DNA from: Ectobius pallidus
Lineage: Eukaryota > Arthropoda > Insecta > Blattodea > Ectobiidae
Length of the DNA stretch: 64,000 bases
Reading direction: 5' to 3'
NCBI GenBank assembly: GCA_964059195.1
Contig: CAXKWD010000007.1
Location: 55,217,620 to 55,281,619, forward strand
Below, one piece after another: positions 31,803 to 41,863 of the stretch (position 1 is its first letter; the number at the start of each line of letters is the position of its first letter). The position numbers and the translations under genes are program-made. The notes under the pieces were generated by a model. That model made no database searches, was not told where the DNA came from, and saw only the letters and a list, made by a program, of their open reading frames with translations.

Positions 31803-33900
31803 CTTTCTACAATTCATAATGTTCGCATTCCACGCCATGTGTTAACAGCAGCTACGGTTACCGACATACAGATACATGGATTCTGTGATGCCTCGGAGAA
31901 AGCCTATGGTGCCTGTGTGTATGTACGGTCTACTGAGAGCAGTGGTCTTGTTACAACTAAACTGCTTTGCTCCAAGTCCAAGGTCTCCCCATTGAAGAAG
32001 CAAACAATTCCAAGACTCGAGTTGTGTGGTGCCTTGTTACTTGCGAAACTGTATCAGAAAGTTGTCACTGACTTGAAATTGCCTACATCACAAAATTATC
32101 TGTGGTCTGACTCCATGATTGTGCTCTCATGGATCAAATCTAATCCCCATAAATGGAAAACATTTGTGTCTAATCGCGTATCTCAAATCCAGGAGATGTC
32201 AGAGACGGCAGCTTGGCGGCATGTGGCCACCCAACACAACCCGGCTGACATGATTTCGAGAGGTGTGGTAACAGAACAAATCTTAGACATTGATTTATGG
32301 TGGAACGGGCCTGTGTGGATTTCACAGCCTATTGAATCATGGCCCAAACAGCCTCAGCAACTTGAGCTGCAGGACAGTAGTGAGCAGCGTGACACAGTTT
32401 GCCTAGTCACACATGCTGAAGAAGACTTTATGCTACGTTTTTCCAAGCTAGCGCGTTTACAGAGAGTTACTTCATATATGCTACGCTTTATAAACAACTG
32501 TAGAAGCCAAGTTAAACGTCACGGCTCTCTCACAGTTGAAGAGTTACAACAAGCTTTGTTGCTTTGTATAAGAATAGCTCAGCAAGCAGCCTATTCACAT
32601 GAACTGTCCGATCTTCAGAGTAAGATGCAAGTGAATAACAAGAGTTCGCTCCACTCCTTGGTGCCTTTTGTGGACAAGGATGGCCTACTCCGAGTGGGTG
32701 GACGTCTGGAGAAAGCTGAGTTACCACATGATGCACGACATCAGCTTATCCTCCCTCCAGGTCACCATCTCACCAGATTGATAATTGAATCCGAGCATCT
32801 GCGACTGCTTCATGCATCACATCAGCTGCTTATATCTTCTCTGCGAGAACGATATTGGATTCCTAGTGTACGTAGAATTGTGAAGTCTACGCTACACAGA
32901 TGTTTAACTTGTTTCAAGTTGAAAGCCAAAGGTGCTCACCAGCTGATGGGCAGCCTACCTAGCTACAGGGTGACCCCTGCTAGAGCATTTCTACGTTCTG
33001 CGGTTGACTACGCCGGACCATTCTTCATAAGATACGGATCCCCCCCGCAGCAAAACTCAGGTCAAAGCATACATTGCTATCTTCGTATGCTTGGCTATGA
33101 AAGCAGTTCACATCGAGCTGGTTTCCGACCTTACTTCTGATGCCTTCATCGCCGCCCTACGCAGATTCACATCTCGTAGAGGACTTTGCAAGGAAATATT
33201 TAGTGATAATGGGACGAACTTTGTTGGTGCTAACAACAAGCTGCGTGAACTGCGTCTCTTGCTTCAGTCCAGCACCCATCAACAAGTTCTCCAAGACTAC
33301 GCATCCTCTAATGAATTCACATGGCATTTTATCCCTGCTTCCTCCCCACATTTTGGAGGACTCCACGAGGCTGCTGTTAAATCCATGAAATTTCATTTAC
33401 GTAGAGTGATGGGTAGCCAAGTGTTTACCTATGAGCAGCTTTCTACAGTTCTCACCCAGATTGAGGCCTGTCTAAACTCTCGACCTCTCCTACGCCTAAG
33501 TGATGATCCTAGCGACTCATCCTATCTATCTCCTGGACACTTTCTCATTGGAGAAAAACTCACAGTCCTACCTTCTCCTCCTATGGCAGAGAATGTCTCT
33601 CATGTTGCTAAATGGCATCAGCTACAAACCTACATACATCACATATGGCAGCGTTGGTCAGCTGACTACCTACATTCACTGCAGCAGAGGCAGAAGTGGT
33701 CTGCGTCCAGCGAAAACATTCAGATTGGTACTCTTGTGCTCCTGAAAGAAGATAATTCTCCACCGCTCCAGTGGAAGCTGGGAATCATCTCATCAGTGCA
33801 TCCTGGTGACGATGGTTTAGTGCTTGTTGTGACAGTGCGTACGTCCAATGGTGAATACAAGCGACCAATTGTAAAAGTGTGTCCCTTGCCTATTCAATAA
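31803..33900 (+). pseudogene. BEL/Pao-1 pol remnant: RNase H, integrase
   Basis: RNase H motifs IHGFCDASEKAYGACVY, PRLELCGALLLAKL, LWSDSMIVLSWIKS and HNPADMISRG are followed by LWWNGPVW. The integrase H2C2-type segment is HLRLLHASHQLLISSLRERYW...CLTCFKLKA. The DDE core is VDYAGPFF, FSDNGTNFVGA and HEAAVKSMKFHL, all three acidic residues present. The C-terminus is PVYP-like (KRPIVKVCPLPIQ), stop at 33900. One frameshift sits in a C7 run near 33045. Upstream RT is deleted: the text starts abruptly at VLTAATVTDIQ. Confidence 0.92.
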
Positions 33901-33975
33901 AGTGTAAATCTATTAGTGTTATCTTGATCTATCCGCAAAGTGTTATGTAAAATCTGTCGATTTTAGGCGGGAGTA

Positions 33976-34285
33976 TGTTAGATCAAGAGTCTATAGTTAT
34001 AGTCTTTCAAATTAGCCTCTGTATTAATTGGCGCTACCGCCAATTAATTGGCGCGTGAATTACTCATTTCCTGCAGGTGTGGGCTTTGTAGCGTTACCAC
34101 GCTATTGCAGTTCTAGTCAGTTGAGATCGAGACGTGACAGTGTATAGGCATGCGTTGCAGCTGCGTCTGTTTTAGGCCAGTTTTTGCTCTATATTACTAA
34201 TATTCATCTGCAACTCCACGCCAATCGGCTCTTGTATTGTTTAAGCAGCCTGCGTGTGAAATTCAGGAAATAATATTGTACTTTA
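33976..34285 (+). repeat. BEL/Pao-1 3' LTR, first part
   Basis: Matches 31188-31497. Continues at 36222 after the inserted TIR element. Confidence 0.93.
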
Positions 34286-36217
34286 GGGCAATTCTCTGGA
34301 AAGTGAAACCATGGGAGCAAATTTTGAAATTGCAACAAATGTATTTCTTTTATTATGAGTGGGAAGAAGACACATTAAATTATTGTAAAAACAAAAACAT
34401 AATCAATATTTTACTATTTTACACTAGTAATAAATTTCTAAAGTTTGAAATAACAAGAGGAGGGAAAAGTATCAATTTATACTCAATATTTAATCACGTG
34501 TAACAAAATAACTATTCACAGTATCTTTTTAACAATTACATATGATGAAACCACAAGAAAACTAAGTATTATCATAAACAAAAACATGTCAACAACCACA
34601 CACTAAACATTTTAATACTCCCATTCCTGCAGCTTCGCACTATTGTCCCGTGCATCACAGAAACATGAATTTTTTAATATTCTGAAAAAACAAAAGAAGG
34701 TATTGGCTTGAAAACTCTATTTGACTTATATTATTAGGTACTACTAATTTTCAGTTCAATCAAATGTAGATCTGTTTCCTCTGCACAACACAAATGCAGT
34801 TTGTTTGTTTGTCCCGTGCATCACACGTCAGAATATAAGATCTTGAAATTTGTACTGTCCTCTTGAATTTACCAGTGTACTGGTTTTTATTACTTTCATA
34901 ATCTGATTAGGTGAATGTAGGAATCTGTCAGTTTTAACAGGTTATTCCAAACGTTAATTTTCCAATCCTGAACCATTACAGAGATCTAAAATTATGAGGG
35001 TGGAGGAAAAGTAATGCCTTTTTTTTTTTACAAAAAGTTTAATAGGTACAATTTACAAACAAATGCACACATGAAGGGACATCTTTTGTCTATTTTTCTA
35101 TATAGTCGCCAGGTTTCTCAACATATTTCTCCCATCATAATTCCATTTTCAAAATTCCCTGTTGATAGATGTCCATTCGGTTGGAGTATAGCCATCTGAA
35201 GACTACTGTTTTCACTTCTGCAACTGACACAAAGCGTTTACCGACCAGGAATTTCTTCATGGGACCAAACAAATGAAAGTCCGATGGTGCAACATGTTGC
35301 TGCAGCTGTTTATGAGAAAATCAACAAATTTGTTTGGGAGGTGCTCCAGCATCCTCCATACAGTCCAGACCTGGCACCGTTGGACTTTCATTTGTTTGGT
35401 CCCATGAAGAAATTCCTGGCCAGCAAACTCTCTGCTTCAGGTGCAGAAGTAAAAACAATCTGCAGGTGGCTATACTCCAACCTAACGGACTTCTACGAAC
35501 AGAATATTTTGAAACTGATGAGAGAATTTTTTGAGAAATTGAACTGGCATGGGACTGTCACATTTATATACAAATAAATGCCATGTAATGGCATATTGAA
35601 TGGTAATTTACCAGTTACTGTTAGCTATTTTTAGAAAAAGTTAGCACATGTATTAATGAATATTAGGAGAGTTCTTACTCAAGTTTAAATGTAACCTTAT
35701 TGCAGAAAACGTTTGTAAAAATAACCGTATCCACTAAACCAAACAAACAATAATGCAGGGAATATGTTTTGTCATTAAAATATGGGCTGGGAACTTGAAG
35801 GAAAAAAGTGTCCCGTGCATCACATTTCAAAAGTCCCGTGCATCACAAAACAAAAGGATTAATTAAACATTCAACATAATGAATTGAACATAACCAATTA
35901 CAGGAATAAGAAGAACATTTACTATAAAAAGTCAAGCCATGAAAATAATTTCCCTGACCCTCTTCAATTCACAGAATATGTGGATCAAAGCAAGCAATGT
36001 GACTGAGAGTAGTTTTTCTGAGTCCCGTGCATCACAGAGAGTTTTTCTTCTTTTTCTGTATGTTATTATAAAGCTAGATTTTTCTTTCTGGTACACATTA
36101 CACAGCAACTGATCAGTAAGGTATCAAAGCTGATTGGCAGCAGTTACCTTATATCCTAATAAAATTAAGGTCATTTGAATCCTGCAAATGTCCCGTGCGT
36201 CACTCAGAGAATTGCCC
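34286..36217. mobile_element. TIR element with TTTA TSD and six GTCCCGTGCATCAC motifs
   Basis: TIR GGGCAATTCTCTG with 4-bp TSD TTTA (34282-34285 and 36218-36221). The empty-site sequence is known exactly from the other LTR. Same-strand copies of GTCCCGTGCATCAC lie at 34645, 34811, 35810, 35833, 36022 and (variant GTCCCGTGCGTCAC) 36190, the last joining the right TIR. No transposase of its own was seen. It contains a mariner fragment pair (34995-35580). Superfamily uncertain (4-bp TSD). Confidence 0.9.
34995..35580. mobile_element. Head-to-head mariner 3' ends
   Basis: Minus-strand text (35283 down to 34995) reads SDFHLFGPMKKFLVGKRF, EVKTVVFRWLYSNR and EKPGDYIEK, followed by a mariner-like end GGCATTACTTTTCCTCCACC. 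Plus-strand text (35284-35577) reads HPPYSPDLAPLDFHLFGPMK, EVKTICRWLYSNL and EFFEKLNWHGTV. Both are transposase C-termini, including the PYSPDLAPLD catalytic box on the right side. The right outer TIR is not preserved. Confidence 0.85.
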
Positions 36218-36221
36218 TTTA

Positions 36222-36520
36222 GTGTCATTTACAAGTATTTCCATTGTCTCTTAACCTAGAAGCCACGTGTAGTGAACAGGCTTTGTCTAGCGTTACATAC
36301 ACTATCGGGCGGGAGAATAGATATTCTCCGAGAATAGTAACTGTATTTTCATTTATCTCATTATATCAAGTGTTGTATTCTTATATTCAGAAATCAGGCT
36401 TCCTGATAATATATCATTGCAAATCCTCAAATCTAAATCTCTGTTCTAGCTACCTACAGTCCACTCTCCCTTCGTTTAATCTTAATTGGTATAATTACCT
36501 GGTCCTCCGTAAAACCTATC
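36222..36520 (+). repeat. BEL/Pao-1 3' LTR, second part
   Basis: Matches 31498-31796. Tandem-array sequence resumes immediately afterwards. Confidence 0.93.
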
Positions 36521-36712
36521 ATTTAATCCTAATGAGTACCATCCTAACAAAAATTAAAACAAACTCATTTTCTCTGGATTTCTATAGTTTTCCAGAGTTT
36601 CCGGGTAAATGCTGTAATTGGTAAGGGGCAAACAACTAAGACTTAAACTAGATGGCAATACCAACAAAAAAAATATATGAGTCGGAAATTCCCACGGGGG
36701 GGGGGGGGGGTA
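36521..36712 (-). repeat. Right arm array, part 2, ending in a G run
   Basis: Partial unit with the diagnostic blocks (GGGGCAAACAACTAAG, GATGGCAATACCAAC), then GGAAATTCCCAC and a G homopolymer. It mirrors the left edge at 25627. Confidence 0.85.
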
Positions 36713-38184
36713 TACAGTAGCCTACACTCTATTATTAACACGGCCTGTAAGTTTATGCAAAATCATGTTTTTAATATTGCACTCAATTATGTGCCTCTGT
36801 TAAAAAGTGTACAAGATATGGAAGGAATAACAGAAAATTTATGGTTTCATTTTGCATATTGTTGTACATTTTGTTAGTTTTGCAATTACGCATCCTATTT
36901 TTTTTGTATTAAAATACTGTGTATTTTATTAATTTGTCATATTTTTAACAGCATATTTGTGACATATCTTAAATATTGTGCATAATCTCTGTTAATGCAA
37001 ACATTTACAGCATATTTAGCTATATTAATATATTAAGAGAGGAGACTGTACAATAATTGACACTATATGCCCAATGTTTTCGGAACTGATTGTATAATAT
37101 TAAAGCAACATTTTATTTCAATAGTTTTGAATTTACTAAAATTTATTGCATTGACCTTTTTATTATTTATTATTATTATTATTTTTTAAGTTTTGTAATG
37201 TAATTTATACAACTTATATATAAATATATATATATATATATATTTGTAATTTATAATGTAATTCAACTAACAAGAGAACGTCAAGTATTCGAATTATTTA
37301 AATGGAGAGCATACTTCATTGGCTCCGGAGCATATTTGCATGCATATTTTGTCTTCAGATAGAGCATTAATTTCCAGGCCTTAATTATTACGCTTATACA
37401 TTAAACTTTAAGGCATTAAACTTCACATAATTATTGTATAAAATGATGAAGATATTTTTACAGCTTATTCTGCATTTCTTTGTGAATCAAATAGAGAAAT
37501 ATTTTGTTTTCTAGCTAAAAAGCTAAGGGCCAAGAGAAAAGAAAATTCCTCCCTTGAAATAATAGTCTCATCCCCTCCCAAAAATACTTTGTTAATTTTT
37601 GTTTGCTTGAATCTTTTAGTTCTGAACTAGACGAGTAGGTTAAAGACAAATTTCCCACTTATGGTTAATGAGCATCTTGCATGAAGAACCTTGTGTATTA
37701 AACATAAAATTTTACCAATTGTGATTTCACTGTTATTCCCAATAGTACCGTACCTGTAGATATAAATTTATGAAATATTTGTTAAATGAATTCTTATTTT
37801 GACAATTTTACTGACATGTGTATTAAAGTTTATTACCAGTAGTATATTCAACTTAAACGAGGCTAGATGTTTTAAACGAAAAAGAACATAAAATGTGTGG
37901 AATAATATGCTACAGTTTCAGCTTAATGTAATATAAGTACACTGAGCAATGCTGTCCATTGGGACAGAGCAACATAGGCTCAGCAATTCTGCCTGATTTA
38001 TATTGCTGAAAAACTCAATGAAGTAACTTTGTATCTAAACACACGAGAAACATCAACATACTACTTGTTACATGTGTGTTGGTGAAATGAAGAAAGCTAA
38101 CCTGTTAAAGTATATTTTAATTATAATGAAAGGAACACAAAACTTATTCTTATAACAATAACTACAATTCTAACATAGATACAT
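36713..38184. other. Unassigned AT-rich stretch upstream of the host-like exon
   Basis: No coding or TE signal recognised. Simple (ATT)n and (TA)n runs lie at 37160-37245. The 100 bases next to 38185 may be the 3' UTR of the exon (minus strand). Confidence 0.45.
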
Positions 38185-38295
38185 CTAAAAAGAGTCCACT
38201 TTGGGTGCCTCAGCAGCATAATAGTTATCCTTGCTTCTTTCACCAGCTTGGTACTGTCTTTCTCTCTCTTCTCGCATAGCTCTGACCCTCTTCAT
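38185..38295 (-). CDS. Probable terminal coding exon of an unidentified host gene
   Basis: On the minus strand a good acceptor (TTTATTTCAG) ends at 38296 and opens a frame reading MKRVRAMREERERQY, QAGERSKDNYY, AAEAPKVDSF and then TAG at 38187-38185. The other two frames have early stops. An AATTAAA-type poly(A) signal lies some 60-90 bases downstream. Basic, Arg/Glu-rich helix followed by a short acidic tail, intact and free of TE motifs. I could not identify the protein. Upstream exons would lie at higher coordinates, possibly beyond large TE-filled introns. It could also be chance. Confidence 0.5.
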   Translation of the reverse strand: MKRVRAMREERERQYQAGERSKDNYYAAEAPKVDSF

Positions 38296-38929
38296 CTGAA
38301 ATAAACAAATAACTTATTACCATCTAAACAAAGTACAATTGCATGCAGAGCCTTGGCCATTCAGCAAAGAAAATTTAAAAAAGGTCACAACACAAAATGC
38401 AGCTTATTTTTAGATTACTGGTAATCATTCAAACGGCATTCAATATATTTCAGTGTTATTACTAAGTTGGCGATGACATTTTTAATAAATCATCTTTATA
38501 GGGTATGTAAATTTGATAATTCATTATAATTATTATTAATTAGCTTAATAAAAACCAGGTATTTTTATTGTCAGCTAAATTCAAACTTCCTCCCACTTGT
38601 ATTTGTATTTATTGTAGGAAATATTTATCAATTTCAAACTTTTTACAGCCTAAGTTAATGGTGAATGCTTGTAATACTGACACCTGCATTGGATATTGGA
38701 TTTAGAAAATATTTCTTAGAGTACAAATTGAATTTGTGGGGGGGGGGGGGGGGAGGGGAAAGTTAGAATTTATGGAGCAGTCGCTTATTCCAAATGCAGC
38801 TCAACATTCATCACATCAAAGGTTTCTTCCTCCCTGGTTGCACGATGTGCAGTGAGCAGTTCCATTTAAAGTGAAAACTGCCTCTCTGCAGCAAAATAGC
38901 CAACCCATTTATTTGTTGACATAGTCACA
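38296..38929. other. Unassigned, possible intron
   Basis: AT-rich, non-coding. It holds a G15-type homopolymer near 38740. If the exon call is right, this is intronic. Confidence 0.4.
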
Positions 38930-39948
38930 AGGGCCCAGATTCTGATGACCTAAAATTGTTTGAAAAATGACCTATAAAATTACCCTAAATTTTAAAGAAA
39001 ATGACTTAATAATTATAAAAAAATTACCTAAAAACTGATATTTTATTTATAAAAAATTATTATTGTACACACAAGGTTATAGACTAGTTTGTACATAATT
39101 CTAGAGTGATAGGGAAAAAGCGAATAAGTCAAAATACCAAAGTTTTAGGAGAGACAAATAACAATTTATTTTCACAGCATTTTTACAATATTTAGATCAG
39201 TCCACCCAGATATTTTTACATAGCATAAGATACTGTGTAAAAATATCTGGGTGGACTGATCTAAATATTGTAAAAATGCTGTGGAAATAAATTGCTTTTT
39301 GTCATTCCTGAAGCTTTGGAATTTTGACTTATTCGATTTTTCCCTATCACTCAAGAATTGTAAAATCTGTAAATAACTGTAATATTGTGAATGTTCTTTT
39401 CTCATGGAAATTTATACTAGCACTGAGGCACTGGTGAGTCAAAAGCCGGCATTTCCTTTTGTGGTCTGCTGGATTATATTGTTGTTTATTGAGAGTAAAC
39501 AGTAGTTTGCACTCTCAAATCCAAGCAGGTGGCAGACTCTGGTGCCAAGTCAATCTAATAACAATAGTAATATAATACAACATTTTGGTGTTTCTCTGAT
39601 TCTCATTTCCGACTGAGACATGACAACACTTTAACGCCAAATTTTTCCTTCTTGCATTAAACAAACAACACTTCAAAGACAGCACCGCTAGCGACGAAAA
39701 AAGTTAATACACTCAATGTAAATACATGAAAATGACTAAATAAGGAAGCAAATGACATGAAAATGACAAAATAATTACCTAAAATTGAATAAATGCCCTA
39801 AAAATATAACATTGCATAAAATGACAAAAAATTACCTAATAAAAATGCATTTCTATAATCTAGAGACCATGAGTAGGATTTATCCACAAGTTGGCAATGT
39901 CTATGCAGCATCAATAAAAAGATGACATGTCATTAGAATCCGGGCCCT
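38930..39948. mobile_element. hAT-type non-autonomous element with central fold-back
   Basis: TIR AGGGCCCAGATTCTGATGAC (left), with the right end complementary to AGGGCCCGGATTCTAATGAC. The terminal AGGGCCCGGATT is shared with the hAT at 22080-23104. Subterminal regions repeat AATTACCTAAAA/AAATGAC motifs. A perfect-looking hairpin occupies 39098-39360. No transposase is visible. An 8-bp TSD was not evident. Confidence 0.65.
39098..39360. repeat. Long hairpin (about 125-bp arms)
   Basis: Arms 39098-39225 and about 39236-39360 are inverted copies (AGTGATAGGGAAAAA against TTTTTCCCTATCACT, AGATCAGTCCACCCAGA against its complement) with a loop of about 10 bases. Confidence 0.9.
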
Positions 39949-40355
39949 GGTAATAATTAAAGTAAATTATGAAAATATTCTTTAAAAATGAACTGATGTT
40001 AAAATTTTGTCCAAGTAAAACAATTTTTGCTGCAATTCATTTAAAAGTGGGATTATGATAATTTTTCAATGTTATTATGTGAATTTGCGTTATTTCAAGA
40101 TACAAAAATATTTTTTGGGGGTTATGGGAGGCGGTAGAAGAAAGATTTTCAAACATTTTTCTAAATGAGAACAATTTACGTTATCGCATCTTGCGAATTT
40201 CATGAAACTTTACCAATAATACTTTTGATTACTCATTATACCACTCATTATCCTATAATGAATGAGATGATTCACTGTGATGTCACTAGGCTCAGAACAT
40301 GCCTCCTAAAATTCCAAATAAATAGTAGAACACATTCCTTATGTACTGTCATGTA

Positions 40356-40852
40356 CAGAGTCTTTATTATAAGTTGAGACCGGGCGACGGAAGGCGCACG
40401 CAGGCGGTCTGACCTTGATGCAACATCGGCTTGTGCAGTTATTGTTAAAGTGTCAACATGGTGAGACCCATTTCGTTGCAGCATCGTATTTTTGTGTGTA
40501 AACATTATTTTAAGTACGAGTCTGCTGGACGTGTACGTGATGAAGATAAGGTTTATCGAACAAATCCTCACACATTGGAGGAGCTGAAAGAAAACATTAC
40601 GAATGAAATTAGGGGCATTACAGTGGAAGAACTCACTCGCGTCAGCCAGAATGTGGTTTCCAGATACAATGCCTGTATAACACAGGAAGGACGACACTTC
40701 CAACATATGTTATAAGGTAAGATATGTAATACTTTATATAGCCTACAGTTTAAGCAGGGAAGCCGCGCGCGCGTCACCGGCGGCTAATGCGGACTCCGTA
40801 GCGGAGAGTGAAAACACCGGTCGCCCGGTCTCAACTTATAATAAAGACACTG
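40356..40852 (+). mobile_element. Mariner-like deletion derivative (497 bp)
   Basis: TIRs of about 33-35 bp (CAGAGTCTTTATTATAAG... and its near-complement, ending CTTATAATAAAGACACTG) flanked by TA on both sides (40354-40355, 40853-40854). It encodes a short in-frame fusion of transposase ends. TA target and TIR style fit the Tc1/mariner superfamily. Confidence 0.85.
40458..40715 (+). CDS. 85-aa fused transposase-end ORF
   Basis: ATG at 40458: MVRPISLQHRIFVCKHYF at the N-terminus resembles the start of an insect Tc1/mariner-type helix-turn-helix. The rest (KVYRTNPHTLEELKENITNE, VEELTRVSQNV, GRHFQHML) matches the usual C-terminal tail of a transposase with a terminal HFQHLL-like motif. The catalytic domain is deleted, yet the frame is open from Met to stop at 40713-40715. 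It cannot catalyse transposition. Whether it is expressed is unknown. Confidence 0.6.
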   Translation: MVRPISLQHRIFVCKHYFKYESAGRVRDEDKVYRTNPHTLEELKENITNEIRGITVEELTRVSQNVVSRYNACITQEGRHFQHML

Positions 40853-40891
40853 TAGTAGGCTATTCTCGACAAATTTTTGAAAGAATTATTA

Positions 40892-41566
40892 CGAGGGGGA
40901 GTCAAATGAAAACCTTAAAAATGAAAATTCGTGCCACTGATCTGTAAGTTGGCAGGAGTGTTACCAATGCTTTCAAGAACGCCCTACAGGTGGCAGAATA
41001 CTGGAGACAAGCAAAATGCTGTCACAATACCAGTTCAAAAATGGCTGCTCCACTTGTGACATGCTGCAAGGAAGAACATCGAGCCATGACTAATGTTCAG
41101 ATTTGCGGCTATTTCATCCACCGACACATGGTGATTTTCCATCACAATGGCTTCAACTGCTGCAATACACTCTGGTGTCACAACACCTCTGTGCCTGACC
41201 CGGGCGCAGAGCGTCTGCCACAGAAGTCACCCCATTTGTGAACTTCCTACTCCACTCATACACTTGCTGCAGTGATAAACATGCATCACCATACTGGACC
41301 TTCATTCGCCTATGGACTTCAATAGATTTCACACCTTCACTGCTCAGAAAACATATGACAGAACGCTGTTCTTCCTTGGTGCATGTCACAAGTGGAGCAG
41401 CCATTTTTGAACTGGTATTGTGGCAGTGTTTTGCTTGTCTCCAGTATTCTGCCACCTGTAGGGCATTCTTGAAAGCATTGGTAACACTCCTGCCAACTTA
41501 TAGATCAGTGGCTCGAATTTTCGATATTTAATTTCATTTTTAAGGTTTTCATTTGACTCCCCCTCA
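40892..41566 (-). mobile_element. Mariner fold-back: two inverted 5' ends
   Basis: TIR GAGGGGGAGTCAAATGAAAA at both ends, flanked by TA. The right arm (41566 down to about 41370) and left arm (40892-41084) both start with the 5' UTR and first codons of a mariner transposase (MAEYWRQAK, then MAAPLVTC). The minus-strand copy continues further into the N-terminal domain. Confidence 0.85.
41086..41455 (-). pseudogene. Mariner transposase N-terminal (HTH) fragment
   Basis: Minus-strand text TKEEQRSVICFLSSEGVKSI, EVHRRMKVQYGDACLS, QVYEWSRKFTNGVTSVADA and, after a shift, VTPECIAAVEAIV then VSVDEIAANLNIS: both helix-turn-helix halves of a mariner DNA-binding domain. The catalytic domain is missing because the element folds back at about 41085. 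Confidence 0.85.
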
Positions 41567-41581
41567 TACAAACAAAATTTT

Positions 41582-41863
41582 ATGTCCACACAAATAATTT
41601 GTAAAGCTTACAATCTTAGACTAAAGTATGCACCTAAAATGATTCATTTTCCATACAAAGCTATGGGAACGTTAGTTAGGTCCATATTAGCTGCTCTGGA
41701 TCATAAATGGAACATAGACAAACAGAAGTCAGCATTTAAAACTAAGTATTCCAAAGTGCTATCTTATTTGGGTATGAAGCAAACATATTCTTCTGGTGAT
41801 GATTCTCGGAAGCAGGTAATAATCAAAGATATTGACAATCTAAAAGTGCGTACCATACCTTAG
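41582..41863 (+). CDS. Unassigned ORF fragment, possibly transposon-derived
   Basis: An open stretch reading AYNLRLKYAPKMIHFPYKAM, GTLVRSILAALDHKWNIDKQ and KYSKVLSYLGMKQ, with stop at 41861-41863. The APK-IHF-Y..M..R...AALDH pattern reminds me of the C-terminal part of uncharacterised, repeat-like invertebrate proteins. I cannot name the family. It directly follows a mariner fold-back. The start codon is unclear, so it is probably a fragment. Confidence 0.35.
   Translation: MSTQIICKAYNLRLKYAPKMIHFPYKAMGTLVRSILAALDHKWNIDKQKSAFKTKYSKVLSYLGMKQTYSSGDDSRKQVIIKDIDNLKVRTIP

Larger units (their letters stand above)
31188..36520 (+). mobile_element. BEL/Pao LTR retrotransposon 1 (internal deletion)
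   Basis: The 609-bp 5' LTR (31188-31796, TGTTAGATCAAGAG start) matches a 3' LTR (33976-34285 plus 36222-36520, also 609 bp when the inserted element is removed). A purine-rich tract (GGCGGGAG) precedes the 3' LTR. The internal region has only the RNase H to integrase part of pol: gag, protease and RT are gone, and no primer-binding site follows the 5' LTR. The LTRs look nearly identical, suggesting recent insertion or gene conversion. Confidence 0.92.
25627..36712. mobile_element. FB-like giant inverted-repeat element (about 11 kb with passengers)
   Basis: Left arm 25627-27015 and right arm (30121-31187 plus 36521-36712) consist of the same tandem units in opposite orientation. Each begins with a C/G homopolymer (CCCTCCCCCTCCCCCC, mirrored by a long G run at about 36697). 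The core at 27016-30120 carries a TIR element with a gene relic. The right arm is split by a BEL/Pao element. Fold-back transposons of Drosophila (FB, Galileo) have arms built from tandem repeats in this way. Whether this is one transposon or two convergent satellite arrays is an inference. Confidence 0.6.

Noticed and set aside
36677..36877. ORF starting at the poly-G run
   Set aside because: Gly-rich start is the homopolymer. The remainder has no protein-like features.
39172..39405. 77-codon minus-strand ORF
   Set aside because: Crosses the hairpin arms. It is open by chance, with no similarity to hAT transposases.
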